Shown piece after piece: positions 24,493-33,859 of a stretch of 64,000 nucleotides of DNA. The stretch comes from Pontibacillus salicampi (GTDB lineage Bacteria > Bacillota > Bacilli > Bacillales > BH030062): NCBI RefSeq assembly GCF_042434395.1, contig NZ_JBHLTP010000013.1, forward strand, positions 124,001 to 188,000. Reading direction: 5' to 3'. Position 1 is the stretch's first letter. The number at the start of each line of letters is the position of its first letter. The translations under genes were made by a program, and so were the position numbers. The notes under the pieces were generated by a model. The model made no database searches, had not been told where the DNA came from, and saw only the letters and a program-made list of their open reading frames with translations.

Positions 24493-26127
24493 ATGAAAAG
24501 ACAGTGGAAATCCGTAATAGGGGCAGTAACCATAGGGGCAACGTTATTTGCAACAACAGGAATAGCAGACGCAGCGAACGATCCAGCTTACAAATTAAAG
24601 CCAAACGCAGAGGTAACATGGCAGAAGGAAAGCGGCCAAGCGGTACCATCCTTCATTAAAGGGAAAAGTGGAGAGGCTATTCAAAAGCATATCCGAAATG
24701 AAGCTGATGTAAAGGAATTCTTCCAGCAGAATAAAGAAACGTTTAATGACGCATCTCTTAAACTGGTAGAGGTGAAGGAAGACGAACTTGGGATGAAGCA
24801 TTACGTCTATCAGCCTACTGTTCAGCAGGTGCCAATTGATCAATCCAAAGTAATTGTACATACCAACAAACAGGATGAAATGATCTCCGTCAATGGTGAG
24901 TTTCACGCTGACGCACCAGATACGTTAAAGGAGAAGAGAAAGCTCAATAGTCAGGATGCCATAGGAAAAGCATGGAACCATATAGAAGTCGATAAAGAAG
25001 AAGCGGATATCAAGCAGGAATCAGTAGAAGGCGGGCACATAGATAACCTAACGGAAACCTCTGAGCTAGTTGTTTTTCATGAAGATGGAGCATATACGCT
25101 AGCATACAAGGTCCAGCTTCAATTTGCAGAGCCGACTCCATCCAATTGGAATATTTGGGTGAATGCACAAGACGGCCAGGTAATAAAAGCTGTCAATAAA
25201 GTAAAGGAAGCAGCAGCAACTGGTTCTGGCACAGGAGTACTTGGGGGTACGAAATCCTTGAACACGTACAGCTCCAATAATACCTATTACCTTTACGATA
25301 CTACGAAGAACATGAGCGGGGTCATCCAAACCTATGATAATAATAACGGTGGACAATGGTCGTTGCCTGGAGATTACGTAACAGACACGGATAACAAATT
25401 TATTAGTGAAAGTCAAAAAGCAGCTGTTGATGCCCACTATTATGCTGGAGAAGTATATGACTATTTCTACGATAATTTTGGTCGTGTCAGCTATGATGAT
25501 AATGGGGCCGATATAACGTCGACGGTTCATTATGGTTCTAATTACAATAACGCTGCATGGACAGGGAATCAAATGATATATGGAGATGGAGATGGATCTC
25601 AGTTTACTTATCTATCTGGAGCTGATGATATTGTAGCCCATGAACTAACACACGCTGTAACGGATAGTTCTGCTCAATTAGTCTATGAAAACCAACCAGG
25701 AGCACTGAATGAATCATTTTCTGACGTGTTTGGCTATTTCGTAGATAACGAGGATTGGCTCATGGGAGAAGATGTGTACACCCCTGGACAAAGTGGAGAT
25801 GCTTTGCGCAGCATGTCCAATCCGACACAGTATAATCAGCCTGCCCATATGGATAACTATAGAGACCTTCCGAACACCGAAGCTGGTGACTGGGGCGGTG
25901 TGCACATTAATAGCGGAATTCCAAATAAAGCCGCATACAACACTATTCAGTCAATCGGACAATCTAAAGCGGAGGAAATCTATTACCGCGCATTGACTAA
26001 CTATTTAACGCCAAATAGTAACTTCTCCGATGCAAGAGAAGCTCTTATTCAATCCGCGAATGACTTGTATGACAGTTCTACTGCTAACTCTATTGCCTCT
26101 GCCTGGGATAGCGTTGGGGTAAATTAG
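24493..26127 (+). CDS. Secreted M4 neutral metalloprotease (bacillolysin type)
   Basis: A 544-residue preproenzyme. Residues 1-27 are a Sec signal peptide (MKRQWKSVIGAVTIGATLFA, then ...ADA). A pro-region follows with FTP and PepSY-like domains to ~residue 230. The mature thermolysin-like protease runs from ~240 to the end. Zinc ligands are His383 and His387 in AHELTHAVT (Glu384 catalytic) and the downstream Glu in ALNESFSDVFGY. WGGVHINSGIPNKAAY holds the transition-state His. It degrades extracellular protein for nutrition. The site is GGGAGGGAG before ATG. A palindromic operator lies upstream and a strong terminator downstream. Full length. Confidence 0.94.
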   Translation: MKRQWKSVIGAVTIGATLFATTGIADAANDPAYKLKPNAEVTWQKESGQAVPSFIKGKSGEAIQKHIRNEADVKEFFQQNKETFNDASLKLVEVKEDELGMKHYVYQPTVQQVPIDQSKVIVHTNKQDEMISVNGEFHADAPDTLKEKRKLNSQDAIGKAWNHIEVDKEEADIKQESVEGGHIDNLTETSELVVFHEDGAYTLAYKVQLQFAEPTPSNWNIWVNAQDGQVIKAVNKVKEAAATGSGTGVLGGTKSLNTYSSNNTYYLYDTTKNMSGVIQTYDNNNGGQWSLPGDYVTDTDNKFISESQKAAVDAHYYAGEVYDYFYDNFGRVSYDDNGADITSTVHYGSNYNNAAWTGNQMIYGDGDGSQFTYLSGADDIVAHELTHAVTDSSAQLVYENQPGALNESFSDVFGYFVDNEDWLMGEDVYTPGQSGDALRSMSNPTQYNQPAHMDNYRDLPNTEAGDWGGVHINSGIPNKAAYNTIQSIGQSKAEEIYYRALTNYLTPNSNFSDAREALIQSANDLYDSSTANSIASAWDSVGVN

Positions 26128-26155
26128 TAGCTATAGAATAGCTGAAAAATAGAAA

Positions 26156-26195
26156 GAGAGCCCTTTACCATGTTTTGGTAAGGGGCTCTTTTCTT
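26156..26195 (+). terminator. Terminator after the M4 protease gene
   Basis: GAGAGCCCTTTACC pairs with GGTAAGGGGCTC around ATGTTTT, followed by TTTTCTTT. Confidence 0.88.
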
Positions 26196-26222
26196 TATGC
26201 ATATGATAATGGACTGGGCTGG

Positions 26223-27086
26223 TTAGTCCTTAGCATAGTCTTTCAATAGTTGTACAGCTTGCTTTAAATTTGGCATCGTCTTCACTTGGTTACTGTTTGG
26301 GGTTTTCATCCCAGCTTGTACGGCACGCATGCTTAACTCCGGTCGCATTCCAGTTAAAATTGGGGTTAACCCAATAATATTCAAAGAATCAAGCAGGCGC
26401 TGGAAGTGATGCAGAAGCTGATCATCCACATGGTAGACGCCGGACATATCAATGACTAGCCAATCAATGTCCAGCTGGTTCGCCTCTTTTAATGTTTCGT
26501 CTATAAGGACGTTAGCTCGCTTCTCATCCATCTCTCCAATAATAGGAAGGATTGCTACATGCTCCATAATCGGTACAATAGGGGTAGATAACTTTAAGTA
26601 CTTTTCTTCATAAGATTCCATTTCCTTTGCTTGGGCATTATGAAACGCCTCGCTGTATCCGTACACTATATGGTTAAACAGATTATCTATTTGAGTGTAC
26701 ACGGACAGAAAGGTTGTCTCTGCCTGTAGAGAATGCTTTGCCTGCTGTTCAATAAACCTCCACAATGCTTCCTTGTACACACTTAGCTTCGCAAGGTAAT
26801 CTGACAAGCTCTGCTCGTTTCGTCGCTTTAATACAGAATTCCCAACATGCTCTCCCCACTCACTTAATTGCTTTAGGTCCTCATCTGTTCCGTTAAAGTG
26901 TTTAGCTATCTTTTCTACCATTTCTTGTAATACCTGCTGGAGACGCTGTTCCTCTTCAGGAGTATCGGGGAGATATGCTTTCGAAAATCGTTGTCTTAAC
27001 AATTTATACATATCCACTGCAATAGGTTGGGAATGGGTTTGAATTTGCTGCTGATAATAATGGAAGGTTTGATTAGATTGCATCAT
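26223..27086 (-). CDS. RsbR-type stressosome protein (N-terminal sensor plus STAS domain)
   Basis: A 287-residue RsbR paralogue. Residues ~1-150 are an all-helical, non-heme-globin-like sensor region. Residues ~165-285 are a STAS domain with VLIDETLKEANQLDIDWLVI, DMSGVYHVDDQLLHHFQRLL and GLTPILTGMRPELSMRAV. RsbR proteins build the stressosome with RsbS and RsbT, which controls the SigB general stress response. In B. subtilis RsbR the kinase targets are two Thr; here the first position falls in DMSGV (Ser) and the second region is GMRPELS, so phosphorylation may differ. The start at 27086 follows GAGGTG. No rsb genes are adjacent. Confidence 0.82.
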   Translation of the reverse strand: MMQSNQTFHYYQQQIQTHSQPIAVDMYKLLRQRFSKAYLPDTPEEEQRLQQVLQEMVEKIAKHFNGTDEDLKQLSEWGEHVGNSVLKRRNEQSLSDYLAKLSVYKEALWRFIEQQAKHSLQAETTFLSVYTQIDNLFNHIVYGYSEAFHNAQAKEMESYEEKYLKLSTPIVPIMEHVAILPIIGEMDEKRANVLIDETLKEANQLDIDWLVIDMSGVYHVDDQLLHHFQRLLDSLNIIGLTPILTGMRPELSMRAVQAGMKTPNSNQVKTMPNLKQAVQLLKDYAKD

Positions 27087-27260
27087 CGCCACACCTCAAC
27101 TTGGTAAAAATCTATACCATATTATAATAAGGAATATTCCTTTCGTAAATTGGTAAATAATGAACTTCCAGAATCCTTCCTGCTGACATGTTTCAACCTC
27201 TATGCTTTCGGTAATATACCAACAGATGACCATTTTCATAGAATAGAAATGAGGGAGTGC

Positions 27261-27965
27261 ATGAAAAGGCTGAGTGCTGTTTTGGCGTTGTTCGTTACCT
27301 TGTTATCTGGCTGTAATATGAGAGTGTTTGATCCTATTAGTGAAACTGCAAGAGACCAGTCGTTCCTTATTGTATTTAGCTTTATCTTGATGATGATAGT
27401 TCTCATCGTCGTATTTATTCTGTTCATTCGCTTTGTTTTGAAATATAGAATGACAGAGCATAATCAGGATTACATACCGCCCGAGGAAGAGGGCAATAAG
27501 ACATTAGAGATTATTTGGACCGTATTGCCTGTATTGCTGTTAATTGTGTTAGCGGTTCCAACGATCCGCATTACATATGATGTGTCCTCTGATGCAAATG
27601 CCATCCCACCCGAGGCAGTTGCCATCGACGTAACCGCACAGCGTTATAGCTGGACGTTTGAATACCCGAATGGGGTGCAGACAATCGATTCGGTTGTTCT
27701 TCCAAAGGACCGACCCGTCGTATTTAACCTCCATTCGAAGGATGTTATTCACTCCTTCTGGATACCGAATTTAGGTGGCAAAAAGGATGCCATCCCAGGG
27801 GAAGACCGTAGTTTACGTGTTACACCTGATCAAACAGGAACATACCAAGGAAAATGTGCCGAGTTCTGTGGGGTGGAGCATGCTCAAATGAGATTTACCA
27901 CTGAAGTGAAAACACAAGCTGAATTTCAACAATGGCTCGAGGAAAAGAAACAAACATTAGAGTAA
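27261..27965 (+). CDS. ctaC: Cytochrome c oxidase subunit II, CuA type, lipoprotein
   Basis: A 234-residue oxidase subunit. MKRLSAVLALFVTLLSGC ends in a lipobox, so Cys18 should be lipidated after signal cleavage. Two transmembrane helices follow (SFILMMIVLIVVFILFIRFV; IIWTVLPVLLLIVLAV). The C-terminal cupredoxin domain has the binuclear CuA ligands: His in VIHSFWIP and GKCAEFCGVEHAQM (Cys, Glu, Cys, His, Met). So electrons come from a cytochrome c rather than a quinol. Unlike B. subtilis CtaC, there is no C-terminal heme-c domain (no CxxCH). The start at 27261 has GAGGGAG; the open frame back to 27150 lacks a site. Confidence 0.9.
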   Translation: MKRLSAVLALFVTLLSGCNMRVFDPISETARDQSFLIVFSFILMMIVLIVVFILFIRFVLKYRMTEHNQDYIPPEEEGNKTLEIIWTVLPVLLLIVLAVPTIRITYDVSSDANAIPPEAVAIDVTAQRYSWTFEYPNGVQTIDSVVLPKDRPVVFNLHSKDVIHSFWIPNLGGKKDAIPGEDRSLRVTPDQTGTYQGKCAEFCGVEHAQMRFTTEVKTQAEFQQWLEEKKQTLE

Positions 27966-27978
27966 AGGAGGGGGAGAG

Positions 27979-29895
27979 ATGATAGCAGAGCTGTTCGGCA
28001 GAAATTTCTACGCAGCTTCCGATACTATTCTTGCGTGGTTTATGCTGCTAATTACATCCATTATAGGAGTTATAATAGTAACTCGCGCCAAAAAATGGGG
28101 GTTAATTCGAGAATATGTCACCACCACCCACCATCGAAAAATAGGCGTTTTATATTTATTATCTGCTACTCTTTTTTTCATGCGTGCTGGAATAGAAGCG
28201 TTGTTAATAAGGCTCCAGCTTGCCCTTCCGGAAAGTGATTTCTGGGTGTTTCAAGGGGAGAAATTCAACGAAGCATTTACTACGCACGGAACCATCATGA
28301 TCTTCTTCGTTGCTATGCCGCTGCTTATTGGGCTAATGAACGTTGCTGTGCCGTTGCAAATAGGTGCTCAAGACATGGCCTTCCCTTATTTAAATGCTGT
28401 TGGTTTCTGGCTGTTTCTTGCAGGAGCGTTACTGGTTAATATGAGCTTCTTTATGACAGCCTCCCCTAATGCAGGTTGGACAGCCTACGCCCCCTTATCT
28501 ATAGATACATATACTCCAGAAGCGGGCAATGACTATTATGTATTTGGTATTCAAGTTTCCGGTATTGGAACTATTATGGCTGCTATCAATATGATTGTCA
28601 CTATTATTCGTCATCGTGCTCCGGGCATGAGTTTGACAAGAATGCCACTGTTCCCATGGTCTACGCTCATAACATCTTTCTTAATCCTTATAGCATTTCC
28701 GGTTTTGACTATTGCTTTATATATACTAATGTTTGATCGGTTATTTGGAACCTCGTTCTTTGCTGCCCCAGAAGGGTCACCGATTTACTGGCAGCACTTG
28801 TTCTGGATATTTGGCCACCCGGAGGTTTATATCATTATTTTACCCGCTTTTGGTATCTTTTCAGACGTTATTTCTACCTTCGCGAAGAAGCGTACATTCG
28901 GGTATCCTTCGATGGTAGTAGCGCTGGCGATAATTGGTCTGTTAGGCTTTATGGTGTGGGTTCACCATATGTTCACGGTTGGATTAGGCCCACTAGTAAA
29001 TACGTTTTTTGCCGTTACAACCATGCTTATTGCCGTACCAACTGGTATCAAGATATTTAACTGGCTCTTTACGATGCGAAAAGGGCTCATTTGGATTACT
29101 ACCCCGATGCTCTTTTCCTTAGGGTTTATCCCTACCTTTGTCATGGGTGGCGTCACGGGAGTTATGCTCTCTGTGGCCGCAGCAGATATGCAGTATCATG
29201 ACACCTATTTTGTGGTGGCTCACTTCCACTACGTGATTATCGGAGGGACGATACTTGGTGCATTCGCCGGTATCTATTATTGGTTCCCTAAGATGTTTGG
29301 CATTAAGCTAAGAGAAAGCTTAGGGAAATGGCATTTCTGGCTATTTCTTATCGGCTTTCATATTACCTTCTTCCCGCAGCACTTTGCAGGGTTAAATGGT
29401 ATGCCCCGTCGTGTGTACACGTACGAAGCGGCGGATAATATTACCGCATTAAATTTTCTAAGTACGATTGGTGCCTTTCTCATGGCGATTGGTACACTGG
29501 CTTTTGTTTGGAACATTATTGTGAGCTTCCGTAATCCAGAAAAAGTAGGAGCTGATCCTTGGGACGGTCGTACGCTGGAGTGGGCGGTACCTTCACCTGC
29601 ACCCGAGCATCCATTTCAGCCAATGCCATATGTGGTACGAATAGACCCATTAAATGAAGCGAAACGACAGAGAGGCGGTAAGCTTCCTGAAGCAGAGTCG
29701 GAGAGAGAAGCACCAATAGATGTAGTTAGCTGGCAGCCAGCCTTGTTCGGCGCCCTTATGCTAGTCTTCTCGTTAGCCTTTATTTACCATGTGACCTGGC
29801 TCCAAATTACACTCGGAATAGGAGTGCTAGTGCTGTTAGCGACAAGAGCATTAACGGATGAACACGTCAAAAAAGCGAGGGAGGAACAATCATGA
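27979..29895 (+). CDS. ctaD: Cytochrome c oxidase subunit I
   Basis: A 638-residue heme-copper oxidase catalytic subunit with at least 12 transmembrane helices plus a C-terminal extension with two more (ALFGALMLVFSLAFIYHV and the next). Ligands visible: heme His in AFTTHGTIMIFFV; CuB His and cross-linked Tyr in FGHPEVYIIILP (with the proton-channel Glu); the His pair in VWVHHMFTVG; heme His residues in VAHFHYVI. It reduces O2 to water and pumps protons. GGAGGGGGAGAG precedes ATG 27979, 13 bases after ctaC. Its stop overlaps the ctaE start by 4 bases. Confidence 0.95.
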   Translation: MIAELFGRNFYAASDTILAWFMLLITSIIGVIIVTRAKKWGLIREYVTTTHHRKIGVLYLLSATLFFMRAGIEALLIRLQLALPESDFWVFQGEKFNEAFTTHGTIMIFFVAMPLLIGLMNVAVPLQIGAQDMAFPYLNAVGFWLFLAGALLVNMSFFMTASPNAGWTAYAPLSIDTYTPEAGNDYYVFGIQVSGIGTIMAAINMIVTIIRHRAPGMSLTRMPLFPWSTLITSFLILIAFPVLTIALYILMFDRLFGTSFFAAPEGSPIYWQHLFWIFGHPEVYIIILPAFGIFSDVISTFAKKRTFGYPSMVVALAIIGLLGFMVWVHHMFTVGLGPLVNTFFAVTTMLIAVPTGIKIFNWLFTMRKGLIWITTPMLFSLGFIPTFVMGGVTGVMLSVAAADMQYHDTYFVVAHFHYVIIGGTILGAFAGIYYWFPKMFGIKLRESLGKWHFWLFLIGFHITFFPQHFAGLNGMPRRVYTYEAADNITALNFLSTIGAFLMAIGTLAFVWNIIVSFRNPEKVGADPWDGRTLEWAVPSPAPEHPFQPMPYVVRIDPLNEAKRQRGGKLPEAESEREAPIDVVSWQPALFGALMLVFSLAFIYHVTWLQITLGIGVLVLLATRALTDEHVKKAREEQS

Positions 29896-30467
29896 CCGCT
29901 TATGAGAGCCACCACACCATCTATGGAGATAAAAAGCTTGGATTTGTGTTGTACCTGTTAGGGGAACTGGTCATGTTTGCCACTCTATTTGCGACGTATA
30001 TCATTTTCTCAAGACAGGGTGTTAATCCAACACCTTCAGAGGTGTTTGAGGCAAGAACCGTTATTATATCGTCTGTGTTCCTATTATCTTCAAGTGGAAC
30101 CATTCACTTAGCCGAAAAAGCGTTTAAGAGAGAGGAGACACGTAAATTATGGGGCTGGCTAATTGCCACGATCATACTAGCAGCAGCGTTCCTCATCATG
30201 GAATCACATGAATTCCAGGTCTATTATGCGGAAGGATTTACATTAACCACCAACGTATTTTTGTCCTCCTTCTATATTCTAGTTGGTCTACACGCAGCTC
30301 ACGTTGTGTTTGGAATTGGCTGGATGCTGCTGCTAGCCTATCAAATCAATCGTATTCCATCTTCCATCTATGAACAAAAGCAAACAATATTCGGCTATTA
30401 TTGGCACTTTGTCGATATCATCTGGCTGTTTATCCTGGCCATCGTCTATATTCCCTACTTACTGTAA
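29892..30467 (+). CDS. ctaE: Cytochrome c oxidase subunit III
   Basis: A 191-residue five-helix membrane subunit (LYLLGELVMFATLFATYIIF; FYILVGLHAAHVVFGIGWML; YYWHFVDIIWLFILAIVYI). HAAHVVFG and WHFVDIIW are hallmark motifs of COX subunit III. It stabilises subunit I and the proton pathway. The ATG overlaps the ctaD stop. The usual Bacillus fourth subunit gene (ctaF) does not follow; a weak hairpin (AAAGGAG/CTCCTTT, 30466-30492) comes next. Confidence 0.93.
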   Translation: MTAYESHHTIYGDKKLGFVLYLLGELVMFATLFATYIIFSRQGVNPTPSEVFEARTVIISSVFLLSSSGTIHLAEKAFKREETRKLWGWLIATIILAAAFLIMESHEFQVYYAEGFTLTTNVFLSSFYILVGLHAAHVVFGIGWMLLLAYQINRIPSSIYEQKQTIFGYYWHFVDIIWLFILAIVYIPYLL

Positions 30468-30535
30468 AAGGAGGCTCCACGTCAGTCTCCTTTATGAACA
30501 TTGTGTTAACAGTAGGTAAAGCGTTTTCTATATCA

Positions 30536-30566
30536 TTGACAAAGAAAGGAAAGAAGCAAATAATAT
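30536..30566 (+). promoter_or_regulatory. Candidate promoter of the small ORF
   Basis: TTGACA (30536-30541) is followed by AATAAT (17-base spacer) or TAATAT (19-base spacer). It lies 45-70 bases before the 40-codon ORF at 30610. Confidence 0.4.
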
Positions 30567-30609
30567 AGTTATAAGGTCACGGAATACTTGAAAGAAGAGG
30601 TAGTTGTTT

Positions 30610-30732
30610 ATGGAGATGAGCTTTGAAGAATTTATTGCTGCATTCGAATCACAATTGCTAAGGCCATTAACAGAATCGGAATGGAAACTAGCCCGATGGA
30701 TGTATATGAAGGCAATAAATGAATACATATAG
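30610..30732 (+). CDS. Small acidic/aromatic protein of 40 residues
   Basis: The ORF MEMSFEEFIAAFESQLLRPL, then TESEWKLARWMYMKAINEYI, has its own probable promoter (TTGACA at 30536), a GAAGAGG site about 9 bases before the ATG, and a strong terminator 13 bases after the stop. Codon use and the amphipathic pattern look like a real protein. It has no membrane segment, so it is not a substitute for CtaF. Function is unknown; I do not recognise a family with certainty. The remaining intergenic DNA to 30911 shows nothing else apart from the terminator. Confidence 0.55.
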   Translation: MEMSFEEFIAAFESQLLRPLTESEWKLARWMYMKAINEYI

Positions 30733-30744
30733 GCTTTTAAGTGT

Positions 30745-30788
30745 AAGAGGAAGAAACCGAAATATGGGTTTCTTCCTCTTTACGTTTT
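30745..30788 (+). terminator. Terminator after the 40-codon ORF
   Basis: AAGAGGAAGAAACC pairs with GGTTTCTTCCTCTT around a short loop, followed by a T-rich tract. Confidence 0.8.
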
Positions 30789-30911
30789 AATGGAGGTACG
30801 TGTTGAGGTAAGTTGATCTTTCTGAGCATCCACCTAGTGGGAGAGGTCTGCGAATATTTCAAGAGGGTTTTCGAGATGATAAGAGGAGACTGAGAGAAGT
30901 GGGGTCTGTAT

Positions 30912-32327
30912 ATGGAGTGGACATCAGTAATTCCGTTTATTGTCGTTGTCATAGCCGCAATTTCCACGAAACAGGTAATTCCTAGTCTGTTTTTTGGGGT
31001 GATGGTCGCGGGCTATTTAGTCGAGCCTTCCTTCCTTGGAGGGATGACTACTGCGTTACAATTTGTTATCCAAGGCTTGACCGATGAAAGCAATCTTAAG
31101 ATCATTATATTTCTATATGCCTTTGCGGCTCTGATTGGTTTAGTACGCATATCTGGTGGTATTAAGGGGTTCGTTCAGAAGGCTACCGAAAAAATCACTG
31201 GAAAAAAAGGAGCCTTTACGCTGACCTGGATTTCAGCATTAGGCACATTTAGCGCACCGAGCTTTCGTATTGTTACAATTGCGCCAGTAATGAAGGCTAT
31301 GCTGAAGAAGATTCCCATGAGCAGGCAAGAGCTTGGCTTTGTTATTGAAACAACAGCTTCTCCCCTTATTGTATTGATACCAATCGCGACAGCCTTTGTA
31401 GGTTATATGTCATCTGTAATTGAACTGTCTCTTTCTCAAACGAAGCTAGAAGGAGATGGATATACATTATTCATCCAAAGTATCCCCTATAATTTCTTTG
31501 CCATTGCAATGCTCCTTATCGGTTTTTATCTTAGCTTCTTTCACCGGAGCAAGAAGCAAGCAGTAGACGCTGAAAATACCTCCGTTGAACAGGGAAAAGA
31601 GGAAGAGGATGACAAATGGGAGGACTGTCATCCGTCAGTAGCTAAAGACCTGCCGGCTAAACCGTGGAATTTAATACTGCCTTTGGCAAGTGTGATTGTG
31701 TTAACCTTTGTGCTTATGTTCGTTTTTGGGATAAAGGAAGGGAAAGCAGGATGGCAGGCACTTATCAATTCCAGTGTGTTGGATGCAATGGTTCTTGCAG
31801 TCGTCATCTCTATCACTTGGTTTATTGTCTGGTTAAAGGTAACTGGACTTGCTCTGCGCAGGCAAATGAATGAGCTAGTGATTGGCGGGAATGAAATGAT
31901 GACCGTCATTTTGCTGCTCGCCATGGTATGGGGTCTTAGTAAAGGATCGGAGGCATTGAATTTTGCAGACACTATATCTAGTTCTCTTCAATGGATTCCT
32001 GCTTCCTTTGTAGCCGTGCTCGTTTTCTTAATAGGCTGCAGCCTCTCCTATTTTATCGGTTCTTCCTGGGGGACATGGGGAATTCTCATGCCTGTAGGAG
32101 TCTCAATTGCCAGCGTCTCTGGTAGCTCGCTGCCAATTGTAATTGGTGCGGTATTCGCAAGCGGAACATTTGGGGCTTTTTCGTCTCCTTTGAGTGATAA
32201 CAATAATACGACGGCAGGCATTTTGAATTTAAATGCGGTACGGTATGCAAAATTTAAACTGAAACCAGCGCTAATCTCTGTTGCTGTTGCTTCTGTATTG
32301 TACCTGGCGCTTCCGTTCTTTTTGTAA
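30912..32327 (+). CDS. NhaC-family Na+/H+ antiporter-like protein
   Basis: A 471-residue polytopic membrane protein with about 11-12 helices. ALGTFSAPSFRIVTIAPVMK and ETTASPLIVLIPIATAFVGY, and the repeat-like FIGSSWGTWGILMPVGVSIA and AFSSPLSDNNNTTAGI, are typical of the NhaC/ion-transporter superfamily. A long hydrophilic loop lies at ~210-245. Family members exchange Na+ for H+ or couple Na+ to organic substrates. Because an FAD oxidoreductase of the amino-acid oxidase class follows 13 bases later, amine or amino-acid transport is possible (inference). The site before ATG 30912 is weak. Confidence 0.82.
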   Translation: MEWTSVIPFIVVVIAAISTKQVIPSLFFGVMVAGYLVEPSFLGGMTTALQFVIQGLTDESNLKIIIFLYAFAALIGLVRISGGIKGFVQKATEKITGKKGAFTLTWISALGTFSAPSFRIVTIAPVMKAMLKKIPMSRQELGFVIETTASPLIVLIPIATAFVGYMSSVIELSLSQTKLEGDGYTLFIQSIPYNFFAIAMLLIGFYLSFFHRSKKQAVDAENTSVEQGKEEEDDKWEDCHPSVAKDLPAKPWNLILPLASVIVLTFVLMFVFGIKEGKAGWQALINSSVLDAMVLAVVISITWFIVWLKVTGLALRRQMNELVIGGNEMMTVILLLAMVWGLSKGSEALNFADTISSSLQWIPASFVAVLVFLIGCSLSYFIGSSWGTWGILMPVGVSIASVSGSSLPIVIGAVFASGTFGAFSSPLSDNNNTTAGILNLNAVRYAKFKLKPALISVAVASVLYLALPFFL

Positions 32328-32340
32328 GGTGGGGAGAAGG

Positions 32341-33546
32341 ATGAACCTTGTGAGTGGGAAGGTATATTGGCCAGAAACAATTCGTGAGGCACCGCGCTAC
32401 TCCTGTCTAGGGGAGAATACATCGTGTGATGTTGTAGTAATTGGTGCTGGTGAAGCAGGGGCAATGATTAGCTACGAGCTGATACAGGCTGGGGTAGATA
32501 CTATTGTCGTTGATAAGCGAAGAGTAGGATCTGGCTCTACCTGTGCCAATACAGGTTTGCTTCAATTTAATAATGATAAAACACTAACCTCCTGTATAAA
32601 CTCGTTTGGGATTGATAGAGCCGTTCGTTTTTATAAAATGTGTGAAGAAGGTATCGGTAAAATTGAAGAATTGGCAGATCAATGTTCCATTACACCTGAT
32701 TTTCGCCAAAGAGACAGCCTTTACTTCGCTTCTTGCCAAAAAGACGCTGCTTCTTTGTTAGAAGAATACAACACCCTCGTAAAATACGGATTTCCTGTTA
32801 CATTTTTGGAGGAAAGGGAGGTCGGGGAACGGTTCTCCTTCCATAAACCAGCTGCTCTCTATACAACAAAGGATGCGGACATTAATCCATACAAGCTCGC
32901 CCTGGGTTTGATTAATGCAGCTAGTAAGCAGGGGTTGCGTGTATATGAGAATACGGAAGTGGTGCATCATGTAAACCGTGGACCAAAGGTAGACGTCGTT
33001 GTAGCGGGGGATTACGTCATTACTGCCTCTTTTGTTGTATTTGCTACAGGATATGAAACACAGCAAATAAAACGAAATCCAAATGCTGTCCTGGAAAGCA
33101 CATTTGCCATTGCAACCAACCCAATAACGGAAAAGCCTGGTTGGTATAATGAATGTCTCATATGGGAAACGGCACGTCCTTATTTATATATGCGCACGAC
33201 TGTTGATGGGAGGATAATGGCGGGAGGCTATGATGAACGTAGTGTAGATGCCGAAATGAGAGACAAGATGTTAATAGGTAAAAGAGATAGGTTAGTTCGT
33301 GATATAGACACTATGTTTCCGGAAATCGGAGTAGTGGATGCGCCTTACTATTGGAGTGCGACCTTTGGCAGCACACACGATGGACTTCCCTTAATCGGAC
33401 CTCAACCAGAATTTCCTAGAGCTTTCTTTGCGTTAGGGTATGGAGGAAACGGCGTAGTATATTGCACAATAGCTGCATCCCTTATACGTGATTTTGTAAC
33501 GAACGGCAGTCATCCAACGGCACCACTATTTGCATTCAATCGTTAG
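32341..33546 (+). CDS. FAD-dependent oxidoreductase (DAO/glycine-oxidase type)
   Basis: A 401-residue flavoprotein of the D-amino-acid-oxidase superfamily. CDVVVIGAGEAGAMISYEL is the FAD Rossmann fingerprint, and SGSTCANTGLLQFNNDKTL contacts the flavin. GLPLIGPQPEF and FALGYGGNGVVYCTIAASL are the C-terminal FAD motifs. It probably oxidises an amine or amino acid; the substrate is unknown. ATG 32341 follows GGGGAGAAGG; the longer frame overlaps the NhaC gene and is not supported. Tight linkage to the NhaC-type transporter implies a shared substrate or regulation. Confidence 0.85.
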   Translation: MNLVSGKVYWPETIREAPRYSCLGENTSCDVVVIGAGEAGAMISYELIQAGVDTIVVDKRRVGSGSTCANTGLLQFNNDKTLTSCINSFGIDRAVRFYKMCEEGIGKIEELADQCSITPDFRQRDSLYFASCQKDAASLLEEYNTLVKYGFPVTFLEEREVGERFSFHKPAALYTTKDADINPYKLALGLINAASKQGLRVYENTEVVHHVNRGPKVDVVVAGDYVITASFVVFATGYETQQIKRNPNAVLESTFAIATNPITEKPGWYNECLIWETARPYLYMRTTVDGRIMAGGYDERSVDAEMRDKMLIGKRDRLVRDIDTMFPEIGVVDAPYYWSATFGSTHDGLPLIGPQPEFPRAFFALGYGGNGVVYCTIAASLIRDFVTNGSHPTAPLFAFNR

Positions 33547-33640
33547 AGAGACTTCGTAAGACCTTATTTCCTCTATTCAAACAGATTAATCCTTGCGATA
33601 ATACAGGAAAAGCATCTCATACAACGAGGGGGAGATAGAG

Positions 33641-33859
33641 ATGAAGAAGGTGAATTGCTTTCGCTGCGCGCATTTTCATACAACGTGGAACCCATCCTTT
33701 CCAAGAGGCTGTAAGGCTTATGGGTTTAAAACGAAAGAGCTTCCATCTGTATATGTGTTTAAGGTGACGGGTACACCCTGTATGCAATTTGAGCCTAGTG
33801 ATAAACAGACATCTACCCAAGGACTTTCTACTAGCTATTTCTACGATAGAAAAGGATAA
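33641..33859 (+). CDS. Small Cys-rich conserved protein
   Basis: A 72-residue protein with the N-terminal MKKVNCFRCAHFHTTWNPSF and then PRGCKAYGFKTKELPS, ending near GTPCMQFEP. Four cysteines (CxxC, C, C) suggest a zinc site. Homologues in Bacillaceae are often labelled uracil-DNA glycosylase, but this is far too short to be that enzyme; the label is misleading. GGGGGAGATAGAG precedes the ATG. Monocistronic by position. Function unknown. Confidence 0.8.
   Translation: MKKVNCFRCAHFHTTWNPSFPRGCKAYGFKTKELPSVYVFKVTGTPCMQFEPSDKQTSTQGLSTSYFYDRKG

Noticed and set aside
33641..33859. Uracil-DNA glycosylase annotation for the 72-residue Cys-rich protein
   Set aside because: The protein is about a third of the enzyme's length and has none of its catalytic motifs.
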